Part shown: positions 1 through 8,209 of the stretch, piece by piece | Position numbering within the stretch: position 1 is the first letter of the stretch | How the letters are laid out: each line of letters starts with the position of its first letter | From: Orlajensenia stereocauli | GTDB lineage: Bacteria > Actinomycetota > Actinomycetes > Actinomycetales > Microbacteriaceae | DNA: 64,000 bases | Assembly (NCBI RefSeq): GCF_039548895.1 | Contig: NZ_JBCLVG010000002.1 | Strand: one strand, 5' to 3' | Notes under the pieces: generated by a model | Seen by the model: only the letters and a program-made list of their open reading frames with translations | Databases searched by the model: none | What the model was told of the DNA's origin: nothing | Program-made: the position numbers and the translations under genes

Positions 1-2
1 CC

Positions 3-1226
3 TGGCACTCCACCGAGACCAACGAGGTGGGCCTGCACGAGTTCGCCTCCTGGCTCGACAAGGTGGGCAGCGAGCTCATGCTGGCCGTCAACCTCGGCAC
101 CCGCGGCACGCTGGAGGCCCTCGACCTGCTCGAGTACTCCAACATATCGGGCGGCACTGCCCTCTCCGACCAGCGCATCGCCAACGGCGCCACCGACGCG
201 TTCGGCGTCAAGATGTGGTGCCTCGGCAACGAGATGGACGGACCATGGCAGCTCGGTCACCGGTCCGCGGACGACTACGGCAAGATCGCCTCGCAGACCG
301 CGAAGGCCCTGCGCCAGGTCGATCCGTCGCTCGAGCTCGTGGTGTGCGGATCGTCGAGCGCCCACATGCCCACCTTCGGGGAGTGGGAACGCGTCGTGCT
401 CACCCACACCTACGACGACGTCGACTACATCTCCTGCCACGCCTACTACGAGGAGAAGAACGGCGACCTCGACTCGTTCCTGGCCTCCGCTGTCGACATG
501 GACCACTTCATCGAGTCCGTCGTCGCCACGGCCGACCACGTGAAGGCCGTCAACGGCAGCTCGAAGACCATCGACATCTCCTTCGACGAGTGGAACGTCT
601 GGTACATCGACCGCTACCACGGCGTCGACAAGATCGAGGGCGTCGACAACTGGCCCGTCGCGCCGCGGCTGCTCGAGGACGCGTATTCGGTCGCGGACGC
701 CGTCGTCTTCGGCAACCTCATGATCTCGCTGTTGAAGCACGCCGACCGAGTGACCAGCGCCTCCCTCGCCCAGCTCGTGAACGTGATCGCGCCGATCATG
801 ACCGAGCCAGGGGGCATCGCGTGGAAGCAGACCACCTACTTCCCGTTCGCCATCACCTCGCGTCTCGCGCAGGGCCGGGCACTCGAGCTCAAGCTCGACG
901 CCCCCACCTATTCCACCGAGGTCTACGGCGAGGTTCCGCTGGTCGACGCCGTCGCGACGCACGACGACGAGACCGGCCGCTCGGCCGTGTTCCTCGTCAA
1001 CCGCTCGCAGACCGAGGCCATCACTGTGACCGTCGACATCGGCGGGCTCGGCGCGGTCGACATCCTCGAGACCCACACCCTCGCCGACGACGACCTCACG
1101 GCCGTCAACACGCTGCAGGATCCCGAGCGCGTCGGCGTTCACGCCAACGAGAGTGCGGCGATCGACGGCCGCGAGCTCGCGATCACGCTGCCGCCGGTGT
1201 CGTGGACCGCGATCTCGCTCGGCTGA
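3..1226 (+). CDS. Alpha-L-arabinofuranosidase, GH51 (5' end outside window)
   Basis: Exo-acting glycosidase that removes terminal alpha-L-arabinofuranose from arabinan or arabinoxylan fragments; probably cytoplasmic, as is usual for GH51. The reading frame is open from the first bases (ETNEVGLHEF matches the interior of GH51), so the gene starts upstream and about the first 100 residues are missing. Seen directly: GNEMDGPWQ, which carries the acid/base Glu, and FDEWNVW, which carries the nucleophile Glu, followed by a C-terminal beta-sandwich region. The GH43 lipoprotein follows after 13 bp, so the two probably form an arabinan-use operon in which the secreted arabinanase makes oligomers that this enzyme trims. 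The family call is secure; substrate detail is inference. Confidence 0.93.
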   Translation, partial: WHSTETNEVGLHEFASWLDKVGSELMLAVNLGTRGTLEALDLLEYSNISGGTALSDQRIANGATDAFGVKMWCLGNEMDGPWQLGHRSADDYGKIASQTAKALRQVDPSLELVVCGSSSAHMPTFGEWERVVLTHTYDDVDYISCHAYYEEKNGDLDSFLASAVDMDHFIESVVATADHVKAVNGSSKTIDISFDEWNVWYIDRYHGVDKIEGVDNWPVAPRLLEDAYSVADAVVFGNLMISLLKHADRVTSASLAQLVNVIAPIMTEPGGIAWKQTTYFPFAITSRLAQGRALELKLDAPTYSTEVYGEVPLVDAVATHDDETGRSAVFLVNRSQTEAITVTVDIGGLGAVDILETHTLADDDLTAVNTLQDPERVGVHANESAAIDGRELAITLPPVSWTAISLG

Positions 1227-1239
1227 TCGAGGCGCGCGA

Positions 1240-2313
1240 ATGACTCCCCGCATGCCGCACCGATCGTCCATGACGGTGCGGCATGCGGGGACCCCCGGCT
1301 TCGGTCGGGCAGGCAGCGGCGGCCGCCGCGGGCGTCTGCGCTCCGTTGCGGCCCTCGCCGCCGTGGCGCTCGCGGTGACCATCGGGCTCGCCGGCTGTGC
1401 GGCATCCGGAGCCCGGGAACTCTCGGGCGACCTGTCGACCCACGACCCGGCGCTCGCCCACGACGGCGACACCTGGTTCGTCTACTCCACGGGCAACCAG
1501 TCCGTGGCCGACGGCAACATCCAGGTGCGCACCTCCGCTGACGGCAACAGCTGGCAGTACGCAGGCGAGGTGTGGGACGAGAAGCCTGCCTGGCTGACGG
1601 ATGCCGTTCCCGGGGTGTCGAACCTCTGGGCGCCCGAGCTCATCGAGCACGACGGCACCTGGTACCTCTACTACTCCGCGTCGACGTTCGGCAAGAACGC
1701 GTCGGTCATCGGGCTCGCCACCAACAGCACTCTCGATCCGGACGACCCAGACTACGACTGGGTCGACCAGGGTGCCGTCGTCACGTCGACCACCCGCGAC
1801 GACTTCAACGCGATCGACCCCGGAATCGTCGAGGACTCGGACGGCACGCCGTGGATGGCCTTCGGATCGTTCTGGAGCGGCATCCGCATGGTCGAACTGG
1901 CCTGGCCCGACGGCCTGCGAGCCGACGACGCGGACCCACTGCGGCTGGCCGATCGGCAGAGCCCGCCGAACGCGATCGAGGCGCCGTACATCGTGGAGCA
2001 CGACGGCGACTACTTCCTCTTCGTCTCGCGCGACTCCTGCTGCCAGGGCGTGAAGAGCACGTACAACGTGGCCGTCGGGCGCGCGGACCAGCCGGCCGGG
2101 CCCTACATCGATCGTGCCGGCACCCCTCTCCTGCAGGACGGCGGAACCCCGGTGATCGCCACCGACGGTGAGCGCATCGGACCCGGCGGCCAGTCCGTGG
2201 CCGACGGCATGATGGCGCTGCATTTCTACAACGGCGACGCCGGTGGCGCTTTCGAACTGGCGCTGCTGCCGCTGCGGTGGGACGCCGACGGCTGGCCCGA
2301 CGTGCACTGGTGA
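1240..2313 (+). CDS. Secreted GH43 endo-1,5-alpha-arabinanase-like lipoprotein
   Basis: Predicted five-bladed beta-propeller glycosidase acting on the arabinan backbone outside the membrane. Residues 1-29 are basic, followed by a hydrophobic stretch ending in a lipobox (GLAGC), so it is likely a lipoprotein. Seen: THDPAL (general-base Asp), APELIEHDGTWYLYYS, NAIDPGIVEDSDG (pKa-modulating Asp) and IEAPYIVEHDG (general-acid Glu), all in GH43 order. Start chosen at the ATG at 1240, which has GAGG about 8 bases upstream; ATGs at 1252 and 1270 are alternatives. An 18-bp perfect inverted repeat lies inside the first codons, making the true start or its regulation less certain. It follows the GH51 gene closely. 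Confidence 0.9.
   Translation: MTPRMPHRSSMTVRHAGTPGFGRAGSGGRRGRLRSVAALAAVALAVTIGLAGCAASGARELSGDLSTHDPALAHDGDTWFVYSTGNQSVADGNIQVRTSADGNSWQYAGEVWDEKPAWLTDAVPGVSNLWAPELIEHDGTWYLYYSASTFGKNASVIGLATNSTLDPDDPDYDWVDQGAVVTSTTRDDFNAIDPGIVEDSDGTPWMAFGSFWSGIRMVELAWPDGLRADDADPLRLADRQSPPNAIEAPYIVEHDGDYFLFVSRDSCCQGVKSTYNVAVGRADQPAGPYIDRAGTPLLQDGGTPVIATDGERIGPGGQSVADGMMALHFYNGDAGGAFELALLPLRWDADGWPDVHW
1245..1291 (+). promoter_or_regulatory. 18-bp perfect hairpin over the GH43 start region
   Basis: TCCCCGCATGCCGCACCG (1245-1262) and its exact reverse complement (1274-1291) are separated by 11 bases. There is no T-run after it, so it is not a canonical intrinsic terminator. It sits between the GH51 stop and the lipoprotein signal sequence, overlapping three possible start codons (1240, 1252, 1270). 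It could tune the ratio of GH51 to GH43, act as a processing or stability element, or bind a regulator. The structure is directly visible; the function is inference. Confidence 0.55.
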
Positions 2314-2383
2314 CGGCGCCATCCGCCGCCCCCAAGGCCCAGACGTGTACGCCGCCCGCACCGGGGCGCGAGAGGATTGACGT

Positions 2384-3661
2384 ATGACTCAGCTGGATGC
2401 CGGAACGAACTGGGCGGGCAACCTCGCATACGGCGCGCGCCAGGTGATGACGCCGCACACCTACGGCGAGCTCGCGGGCCTGCTGCGCTCTGAGACCCAC
2501 GTGCGCATGCTCGGCACCCGGCACTCCTTCAACAGGATCGCCGACACGACGGGGGTGCTCATCTCGCTGGCGGCCCTGCATCCCGTGTTCGAGATCGACT
2601 CCACCTCGCGCACTGTGAGGGTGTCGGGAGGGCTGCGCTACGGCGACCTCGCGATAGCGCTCGAGGAGCAGGGCTGGGCGCTCGCGAACCTCGCCTCACT
2701 GCCTCACATCTCGGTGGCGGGCTCCGTCGCCACGGGTACCCACGGGTCGGGCGACGGCGTGCGCTCCCTGGCCGGCTCCGTGGCCGGCGTCGAGCTCATG
2801 ACGGCCAGCGGTGACGTGCGCACCTATGCGCGCGGAGACGCGGACTTCGACGGCGTGGTCGTCGGCCTCGGTGCCCTCGGGGCCGTGACGACGCTCACCC
2901 TCGACATCGAGCCGAGCTACTCGGTGGCCCAGACCGTCTACGAGAAGCTCGAGTGGGACGACGTTCTCGCCGACCTCTCGGCCGTCACCTCGCTCGGCTA
3001 CAGCACGAGCATGTTCACGACCTGGCGCGACTCCGATGTCATCGACCAGCTCTGGGTGAAGCGACGGGTGGCGACGGATGCCGTGGCGACAGACGCCGCC
3101 GACCCCGCCGCGCTCGCCCTCGCCCTGACGCCGGCCGATGGGCCGCGGCATCCGCTGCCCGGAGTCTCGCCCGAGAACTGCACCGACCAGCTCGGCGTGC
3201 CCGGAGCGTGGCTCGACAGGCTGCCGCACTTCAAGCTCGGGTTCACGCCGTCGAACGGTGCAGAACTCCAGTCGGAGTACCTGGTGCCCCGGGCCCTCGC
3301 GGCCGAGGCCCTGGAGGCCGTGAGGCTGCTCGCTCCGCGCATCGCGCCGCTGCTGCAGGTGTGCGAGGTGCGCACCGTCGCGGCCGACGAGCTCTGGCTG
3401 AGCCCGGCGTTCGGCACCGACGTGATCGGCCTCCACTTCACCTGGCTGCCCGAACAGCCGGCTGTCGAGGCGTTCCTGCCGCTGCTCGAGGCGGCGCTGT
3501 CACCCTTCGCGGCTCGACCGCACTGGGGCAAGCTCTTCACCCTGCCGGGCGCCGAGGTCGCGGCCCTCTATCCGCGCTTCGCCGACTTCGCCGTCCTGCG
3601 CCATCGCCTCGACCCTCGCGGCGTGTTCCGGAACCCCTTCACGGAGGCGCTGGGGCTGTAG
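2384..3661 (+). CDS. aldO: FAD-dependent alditol (xylitol) oxidase
   Basis: Oxidises the terminal CH2OH of polyols such as xylitol or sorbitol with O2, giving H2O2. The sequence follows the Streptomyces alditol oxidase family along its whole length (425 residues, normal size). The N-terminal FAD domain has LGTRHSF, where His47 is the expected covalent FAD attachment site, and ISVAGSVATGTHGSG, the FAD-binding loop. The substrate domain has ELQSEYLVPR, CEVRTVAADELWLSP and HFTWLPEQ, and the C-terminus has RPHWGKLFT. The start ATG has GAGAGG 7 bases upstream. Its place after arabinan genes suggests pentose or pentitol oxidation. L-gulonolactone or arabinonolactone oxidases share the fold but are less similar. 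Confidence 0.9.
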   Translation: MTQLDAGTNWAGNLAYGARQVMTPHTYGELAGLLRSETHVRMLGTRHSFNRIADTTGVLISLAALHPVFEIDSTSRTVRVSGGLRYGDLAIALEEQGWALANLASLPHISVAGSVATGTHGSGDGVRSLAGSVAGVELMTASGDVRTYARGDADFDGVVVGLGALGAVTTLTLDIEPSYSVAQTVYEKLEWDDVLADLSAVTSLGYSTSMFTTWRDSDVIDQLWVKRRVATDAVATDAADPAALALALTPADGPRHPLPGVSPENCTDQLGVPGAWLDRLPHFKLGFTPSNGAELQSEYLVPRALAAEALEAVRLLAPRIAPLLQVCEVRTVAADELWLSPAFGTDVIGLHFTWLPEQPAVEAFLPLLEAALSPFAARPHWGKLFTLPGAEVAALYPRFADFAVLRHRLDPRGVFRNPFTEALGL

Positions 3662-3690
3662 GTTCGGGCGGGCGCTTCGGGCGCTTCGGG

Positions 3691-3727
3691 CGGTCGCTTC
3701 GGGCGGTCGCTTCGGGCGGTCGCTTCG
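3691..3727. repeat. 13-bp tandem repeat after the alditol oxidase gene
   Basis: CGGTCGCTTCGGG repeats almost three times with a 13-bp period, preceded by two shorter variants (GCGCTTCGGG) from about 3672. It occupies the first part of the 193-bp gap between the oxidase and the saccharopine-dehydrogenase-like gene. The words resemble one half of the dispersed palindrome that follows at 3761, so the tandem run may be a degraded part of that element. No coding potential is claimed. Confidence 0.7.
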
Positions 3728-3760
3728 CTCGGCCCTCAGCGAGCGGTGGTGGGTGTGCCC

Positions 3761-3798
3761 GCTGGCTGAGGCCCGGACGAAGTCCGCGGTCGAAGCGC
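3761..3798 (+). repeat. Dispersed palindromic repeat, copy A
   Basis: The core GAGGCCCGGACGAAGTCC, with flanking GCTGGCT and GCGGTCGAAGCGC, is one of four near-identical intergenic copies in this window. The others are at 19611-19650, 36483-36520 and 63865-63904. The inner GGACGAAGTCC can fold into a small hairpin. All copies lie just outside genes, which fits a REP-like element. Confidence 0.75.
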
Positions 3799-3842
3799 AC
3801 TGCGGCGGGACCAGAAGAGGGCGAAGCGACCGGCGCTCACGA

Positions 3843-3848
3843 TAGCGT
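3843..3848 (+). promoter_or_regulatory. -10 box of a leaderless promoter (TAGCGT)
   Basis: TAGCGT lies exactly six bases before the ATG at 3855, which has no Shine-Dalgarno sequence. Transcription would start at the first base of the start codon. The same geometry recurs before several other genes in this window (see findings). Confidence 0.6.
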
Positions 3849-3854
3849 CGAGTC

Positions 3855-5135
3855 ATGAGAATCCTTCTGATCGGAGCCGGCGGAGTCGGCGGCGCGATCA
3901 CCAAGATCGCCGCCCGCCGCTCGTTCTACGAGCACATCGTCGTCAGCGACTACGACCTCGGTCGCGCCGAGAGCGCGATCGCGTGGATCGCCGACCGTCA
4001 CGGCGCCGACGTGGCCGCCCGGTTCACGGCCGCGCGGATCGACGCGTCCGACCCTGAAGCCGTGGCATCCGTCGCCCGAGAGCACTCCGTGACGCACGTC
4101 ATGAACGCCGTCGAGCCCAAGTTCGTGCAGTCGATCTTCGCCGGAGCGCTCGCCGCGGGCGCCGACTACCTCGACATGGCGATGAGCCTGTCCGAGCCGC
4201 ACGGCACCGATCCGCACAACCTCACCGGAGTGAAGCTCGGCGACGACCAGTTCGCCCAGGCCGGCGACTGGGAGGCGTCTGGTCGTCTCGCCCTCGTGGG
4301 AATGGGAGTCGAGCCCGGCCTCTCCGATGTGTTCGCCCGCTACGCCAGCGACCACCTGTTCAGCGAGATCGATGAGCTCGGCACCCGCGATGGCGCCAAC
4401 CTCGTGGTGCGCGACTCTGACGGCAACGAGATCTTCGCCCCGTCGTTCTCCATCTGGACCACGATCGAGGAGTGCCTGAACCCCCCGGTGATCTGGGAGA
4501 AGGATGCCGGATGGTTCACCACGGCGCCGTTCTCGGAGCCCGAGGTGTTCGACTTCCCGGGCGGCATCGGCCCGGTCGAGTGCGTCAACGTCGAGCACGA
4601 GGAGGTGCTCCTCATGCCGCGCTGGCTCGACGCGAAGCGCGTCACCTTCAAGTACGGGCTCGGCGCGGAGTTCATCAACGTGCTCGAGACCCTGCACCTC
4701 CTCGGGCTGGACTCCACCACCCCGGTGCGAGTGCGCAGCGCGAACGGCCCTGTCGAGGTCGCCGCCCGGGACGTCGTCGCAGCGTCCCTGCCCGACCCCG
4801 CGACGATCGGCCCGCTCATGACGGGCAAGACCTGCGCCGGAGTGTGGGTCACCGGCACGGGAATCGACGAGAACCCCCGCGAGGTCTACCTCTACCACGT
4901 GGCCGACAACGAGTGGACGATGGCGGAGTACGACAGCCAGTGCGTCGTCTGGCAGACGGCCCTCAACCCGGTGATCGCCCTCGAACTGCTGGCATCCGGA
5001 GCCTGGTCCGGCGTGGGCGTGCTCGGTCCCGAGGCCTTCGACGCCGAGCCCTTCCTCGCCCTCATGGCGGCGTCCGAGAGCGACGGCGGCTATGGCCAAC
5101 CCTGGGGCCTCGACGACAGGCTCGCCGCAGCATGA
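3855..5135 (+). CDS. Saccharopine dehydrogenase-like NAD(P) oxidoreductase
   Basis: A 426-residue Rossmann-fold protein of the saccharopine dehydrogenase / carboxynorspermidine dehydrogenase superfamily. MRILLIGAGGVGGAITKIAA is a textbook nucleotide-binding start, followed by a conserved VTHVMNAVEP block and a C-terminal catalytic-like domain. The family includes enzymes that oxidise or form secondary amines between amino acids, but the substrate here cannot be told from sequence. The start has no ribosome-binding site; TAGCGT six bases before the ATG suggests a leaderless transcript. The GNAT gene begins 19 bases after its stop, so they may be co-transcribed. Lysine biosynthesis by saccharopine is unlikely because lysC and asd of the diaminopimelate route are present. 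Confidence 0.82.
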   Translation: MRILLIGAGGVGGAITKIAARRSFYEHIVVSDYDLGRAESAIAWIADRHGADVAARFTAARIDASDPEAVASVAREHSVTHVMNAVEPKFVQSIFAGALAAGADYLDMAMSLSEPHGTDPHNLTGVKLGDDQFAQAGDWEASGRLALVGMGVEPGLSDVFARYASDHLFSEIDELGTRDGANLVVRDSDGNEIFAPSFSIWTTIEECLNPPVIWEKDAGWFTTAPFSEPEVFDFPGGIGPVECVNVEHEEVLLMPRWLDAKRVTFKYGLGAEFINVLETLHLLGLDSTTPVRVRSANGPVEVAARDVVAASLPDPATIGPLMTGKTCAGVWVTGTGIDENPREVYLYHVADNEWTMAEYDSQCVVWQTALNPVIALELLASGAWSGVGVLGPEAFDAEPFLALMAASESDGGYGQPWGLDDRLAAA

Positions 5136-5154
5136 TCTGGAAAGCGAGGAACTC

Positions 5155-6036
5155 ATGACCGAGAGACCCGCCGAAAGCGGTTCCGAGCCGCCCCGAGCGC
5201 CCGAAGCTCCTCGCTTTCCAGCCGACGCGGCGCCGAGCGACGTCGTTCGAGCGGCCTACGCCCTCGCCGAGTCGGCAGCGGATGCCGCCGGCGTGAGCGT
5301 GCGCGACGCGGACCCTCGCGACCTCGACGCGGTCGTCGGCCTGTTCGAGCGCACCTGGGGCCAGGGTCGCAGCCCCGACCGCGCCATGTTGCAGGCGATG
5401 GACCACGCGGGCAACACCGTGCTCATCGCCACGGAGTCCGGCCCCGGAGTCACGAGCGCTGCCGTCGGTGCCACCCTCGGGTTCCTCGGCTGGGAGGACG
5501 GGCTGCACCTGCATTCGCACATGAACGCCGTCGCCCCCTGGCGACGCAGCGGGGGAGTCGGCCACGCCCTCAAGCTGTTCCAGCGCGCGGTCTGCCTCGA
5601 TCACGGCGTGACGCAGGTGCGCTGGACCTTCGATCCGCTCATCCGCCGCAACGCCCACGTCAACCTCGTGAAGCTGGGCGCCGAGGTCACGGCCTTCCAC
5701 CCCGACTTCTACGGGCGCCTCGACGACGCCATCACCGGCACCGACCGCAGCGACCGCTTCGAGGTGCGTTGGCGTCTCGACTCGCCCCGCGTGCTGCGCG
5801 CGCTGGCCCGCGGGAAGCAGCCGGTCTGGCAGGGCGAGGACACCTTCGCCCTGGCCGACGACTTCGAGACGCTGCGGGCGGATGATCCCGCCTGGGCAGC
5901 CGAACGTCGTACGGCATCGCGGCAGGCGTTCCGCGATGCGTTCGCCGCCGGCCTGCGTCCTGAGCTCACCGCGGCGAACGACTACATCTTCACGGCCGAC
6001 AGCGCCGACCGCGATGACAGCGCCGACCGCTCATGA
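5155..6036 (+). CDS. GNAT-superfamily acetyltransferase paired with menC (COG3375-like)
   Basis: A 293-residue predicted acetyltransferase. An N-terminal extension is followed by a GNAT-like region (VSVRDADPRDLDAVVGLFERTWG, LGFLGWEDGLHLHSHMNAVAPWRRSG split over strands 4-5) and then WTFDPLIRRNAHVNLVKLG, a block typical of the predicted acetyltransferases encoded beside N-acylamino-acid racemases. Start set at the ATG at 5155 (GCGAGGAAC upstream) instead of an earlier in-frame codon inside the preceding gene. It overlaps menC by four bases (ATGA), so translation is coupled. The pairing suggests it acylates an amino acid that the enolase-family partner racemises; this is inference. Confidence 0.8.
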   Translation: MTERPAESGSEPPRAPEAPRFPADAAPSDVVRAAYALAESAADAAGVSVRDADPRDLDAVVGLFERTWGQGRSPDRAMLQAMDHAGNTVLIATESGPGVTSAAVGATLGFLGWEDGLHLHSHMNAVAPWRRSGGVGHALKLFQRAVCLDHGVTQVRWTFDPLIRRNAHVNLVKLGAEVTAFHPDFYGRLDDAITGTDRSDRFEVRWRLDSPRVLRALARGKQPVWQGEDTFALADDFETLRADDPAWAAERRTASRQAFRDAFAAGLRPELTAANDYIFTADSADRDDSADRS

Positions 6037-7154
6037 GGATCGACGCCATCGAGCTGCACCGCGTCGGCATGCCGCTGGTGCGGCCGTTCGAGACCTCGTT
6101 CGGCGTGCAGACCGCACGCGAGGTGCTGCTGATCCGGGTGCGAACCGATGCCGGAGACGGCTGGGGTGAATGCGTCGCCGGCACCGAGCCGTTCTACAGC
6201 TCCGAGTATGTCGACGGTGCCGCTCACGTGATCGAGCACTACCTGGCGCCGACGCTGCTGCGTGCGCCCGATGTGACGGCGGCATCCGTCGCCCGCCAGC
6301 TCGGCTACGTGGCCGGGCACCGCATGGCCAAGGCCGCCCTCGAGGCCGCCGTGCTCGATGCCGAGCTGCGCGCGGTCGGCCGCTCCTTCGGCGAGTACTT
6401 CGGCGCGACCGCCGAGTGGGTGGACTGCGGTGTCTCGGTCGGCATCGCCCCTTCGATCGACGAGCTTCTCGCCGAGGTCGCCGGCTACGTCGCCGAGGGC
6501 TACAAGCGCATCAAGCTCAAGGTCAAGCCCGGCTGGGACCTCGAGCCCGTCGCCCGCGTGCGCGAGCTCCTCGGACCCGACGGCCTGCTGCAGGTCGACG
6601 CGAACACCGCATACACGCTGGCGGATGCCGAGCACCTGAAGCGCCTGGACCCCTTCGATCTGCTCCTCATCGAGCAGCCGTTCGACGAGGAGGACATCGC
6701 CTCGCATGCAGCCCTGGCGCAGGTGATCGAGACTCCCGTGTGCCTCGACGAGTCGATCCTGAGCGCCGCCATCGCCGTCGATGCGATCGAGCGCGGGGCG
6801 ACGTCGATAGTCAACATCAAGGCCGGGAGGGTGGGCGGCTACCTCGAGGCCCTGCGGGTGCACGACATCTGCCGCGAGCTCTCGGTTCCGGTCTGGTGCG
6901 GCGGCATGCTCGAGACGGGCATCGGCCGGGCAGCCAACGTCGCGCTCGCGGCCCTGCCCGGCTTCACCCTGCCCGGCGACACCTCGGCCTCCGGGCGGTA
7001 CTTCGCCGACGACCTCGCCGAGCCCTTCGTGCTCGGTTCGGGCGAGCATGCCGGACAGCTGCGCGTTCCGACCGGCCCGGGCACCGGCGTCGAGGTGGAC
7101 GAGGCCTTCGTGGCCGCCCGGGCGCTGAGCCCGCATCGCACACTGCGCGGCTGA
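6033..7154 (+). CDS. menC: o-Succinylbenzoate synthase / N-succinylamino acid racemase, enolase superfamily
   Basis: A 373-residue enolase-superfamily enzyme of the MenC/NSAR type. The KxK catalytic motif is seen in IKLKVKPGWD, metal ligands in DANTAYT, IEQPFDEED and LDESIL, and the second catalytic Lys in VNIKAGRVGG. The family contains menaquinone-pathway o-succinylbenzoate synthases and N-succinylamino acid racemases, often with both activities. No other men genes are in this window, while the translationally coupled GNAT gene points to the racemase role. The start ATG overlaps the GNAT stop. The stop codon lies in a run of four CGGCTGAA octamers. Confidence 0.88.
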   Translation: MRIDAIELHRVGMPLVRPFETSFGVQTAREVLLIRVRTDAGDGWGECVAGTEPFYSSEYVDGAAHVIEHYLAPTLLRAPDVTAASVARQLGYVAGHRMAKAALEAAVLDAELRAVGRSFGEYFGATAEWVDCGVSVGIAPSIDELLAEVAGYVAEGYKRIKLKVKPGWDLEPVARVRELLGPDGLLQVDANTAYTLADAEHLKRLDPFDLLLIEQPFDEEDIASHAALAQVIETPVCLDESILSAAIAVDAIERGATSIVNIKAGRVGGYLEALRVHDICRELSVPVWCGGMLETGIGRAANVALAALPGFTLPGDTSASGRYFADDLAEPFVLGSGEHAGQLRVPTGPGTGVEVDEAFVAARALSPHRTLRG

Positions 7155-7179
7155 ACGGCTGAACGGCTGAACGGCTGAA
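7148..7179. repeat. Octamer tandem repeat over the menC stop
   Basis: CGGCTGAA occurs four times in tandem (7148, 7156, 7164, 7172). The first copy contains the menC TGA, so each repeat carries a stop in that frame. This resembles the stop-spanning duplications after recR and ackA in this window. Confidence 0.85.
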
Positions 7180-7222
7180 CGCCGGAGTGCCGGAGCGCCG
7201 GGCGCCCAAGCGGCCGGAGCCC

Positions 7223-8140
7223 TCACCCGATCAGCGCCAGCGCCCTCTTGCCGATCGCGGTGGCGGATGCCGTGTGACCGGCATCGCCGTCGAGCGCGAA
7301 CCACACGGAGGAGAGCCCGCACCACGCCGCGAGCCAGCGCGCGAGGCGATCGGGAGCCAGGCCGGCGGCATCCGTCACCACGGCGAACTGACGCTCGAGG
7401 CGCCCCGGCTCGAGCGCGCGCTCGTGCGACGGGTTGCAGAGCAGGTTGCAGTAGTCGAAGGCGCGATCTCCCACGAGTCCCTTCGGGTCGATGGCCAGCC
7501 AGCCGCGGCCGCCTGCGGCAGGGTCGCCGAAGTCGAGCACGTTGCCGTGGTGGATGTCTCCGTGCAGCGCCACGACCTCCTGCGGGCTCGTGTCCTGTCC
7601 ATCGAGCAGCTCGCGGGCGATGGCGGCCGCCCGCCGCACGAAGCCCGGATCGCTGCCGGCCACCGTCGCCCGGTTGCCGTCCGCGCGGGTCAGCAGCTCG
7701 CGGAACCACACCTCGAGCGGCACGAGCTCCGGCGTGTCCTGGCGCTCGCCGACATCGGCGGCGAGCAGATCGCCGGATGCCGCGTGCAAGACGCCTGCCG
7801 CCTCGCACAGAACGCGCGTCGCCTCGTCGTCGCATCCGTTCTCCACCCAGTGCACGAGCGAGCGCGTGCCCGTCGCGCGCTCCAGCAGCACGGCGGCATC
7901 CTGGGCCTCCAGCACCCGCGCCGCGCCGTGCCCGTCCCAGGCAGCGAGCACGGCCCCGCCGCGGATCTCCTCGTCGACCCGCGCCACCTTGAGCATCCCG
8001 GCCGTGCCATCGGCAAGCAGTACGGGTGTGAGCGCGCTCGTCGCCGTCGCGAAGGCGTCGCCGTCGGGCTGCAGCCGCCAACGACGCAGCCACTCCATCT
8101 CGCCGCCGCGACCGGGGTCGACGGGTCCGAGGTCGCTCAT
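7223..8140 (-). CDS. Aminoglycoside/hydroxyurea phosphotransferase-like kinase (APH(6) type)
   Basis: A 305-residue kinase-fold protein. VALHGDIHHGNVLDF is the HxDxxxxN catalytic loop, and WLAIDPKGLVGDRAFDYCNL supplies the metal-binding Asp and the IDPKG block characteristic of streptomycin 6-phosphotransferases and the wider APH_6_hur family. LEVWF and the central HWVENG-type region also fit. Start at 8140 has CTGGAGGC directly upstream. It is convergent with menC and divergent from the quinone reductase. It may phosphorylate an aminocyclitol or an unrelated small molecule; such chromosomal homologues are common in actinobacteria and do not by themselves show streptomycin resistance. Confidence 0.85.
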   Translation of the reverse strand: MSDLGPVDPGRGGEMEWLRRWRLQPDGDAFATATSALTPVLLADGTAGMLKVARVDEEIRGGAVLAAWDGHGAARVLEAQDAAVLLERATGTRSLVHWVENGCDDEATRVLCEAAGVLHAASGDLLAADVGERQDTPELVPLEVWFRELLTRADGNRATVAGSDPGFVRRAAAIARELLDGQDTSPQEVVALHGDIHHGNVLDFGDPAAGGRGWLAIDPKGLVGDRAFDYCNLLCNPSHERALEPGRLERQFAVVTDAAGLAPDRLARWLAAWCGLSSVWFALDGDAGHTASATAIGKRALALIG

Positions 8141-8209
8141 GCCTCCAGTATTCCGCGGCGAACCGCCCGGCGCGGCATGATGGACGTGAGCCACGAGAGA
8201 AGGAACCGC

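Noticed and set aside
5982..8093. 703-codon minus-strand open frame
   Set aside because: It runs antisense through menC and out of frame through the kinase gene; Arg/Ala/Gly-rich translation is typical of GC-rich shadow frames.
7223..8140. Proven streptomycin-resistance gene
   Set aside because: The fold and motifs are those of APH(6)-like kinases, but chromosomal homologues have varied substrates and there is no mobile context.
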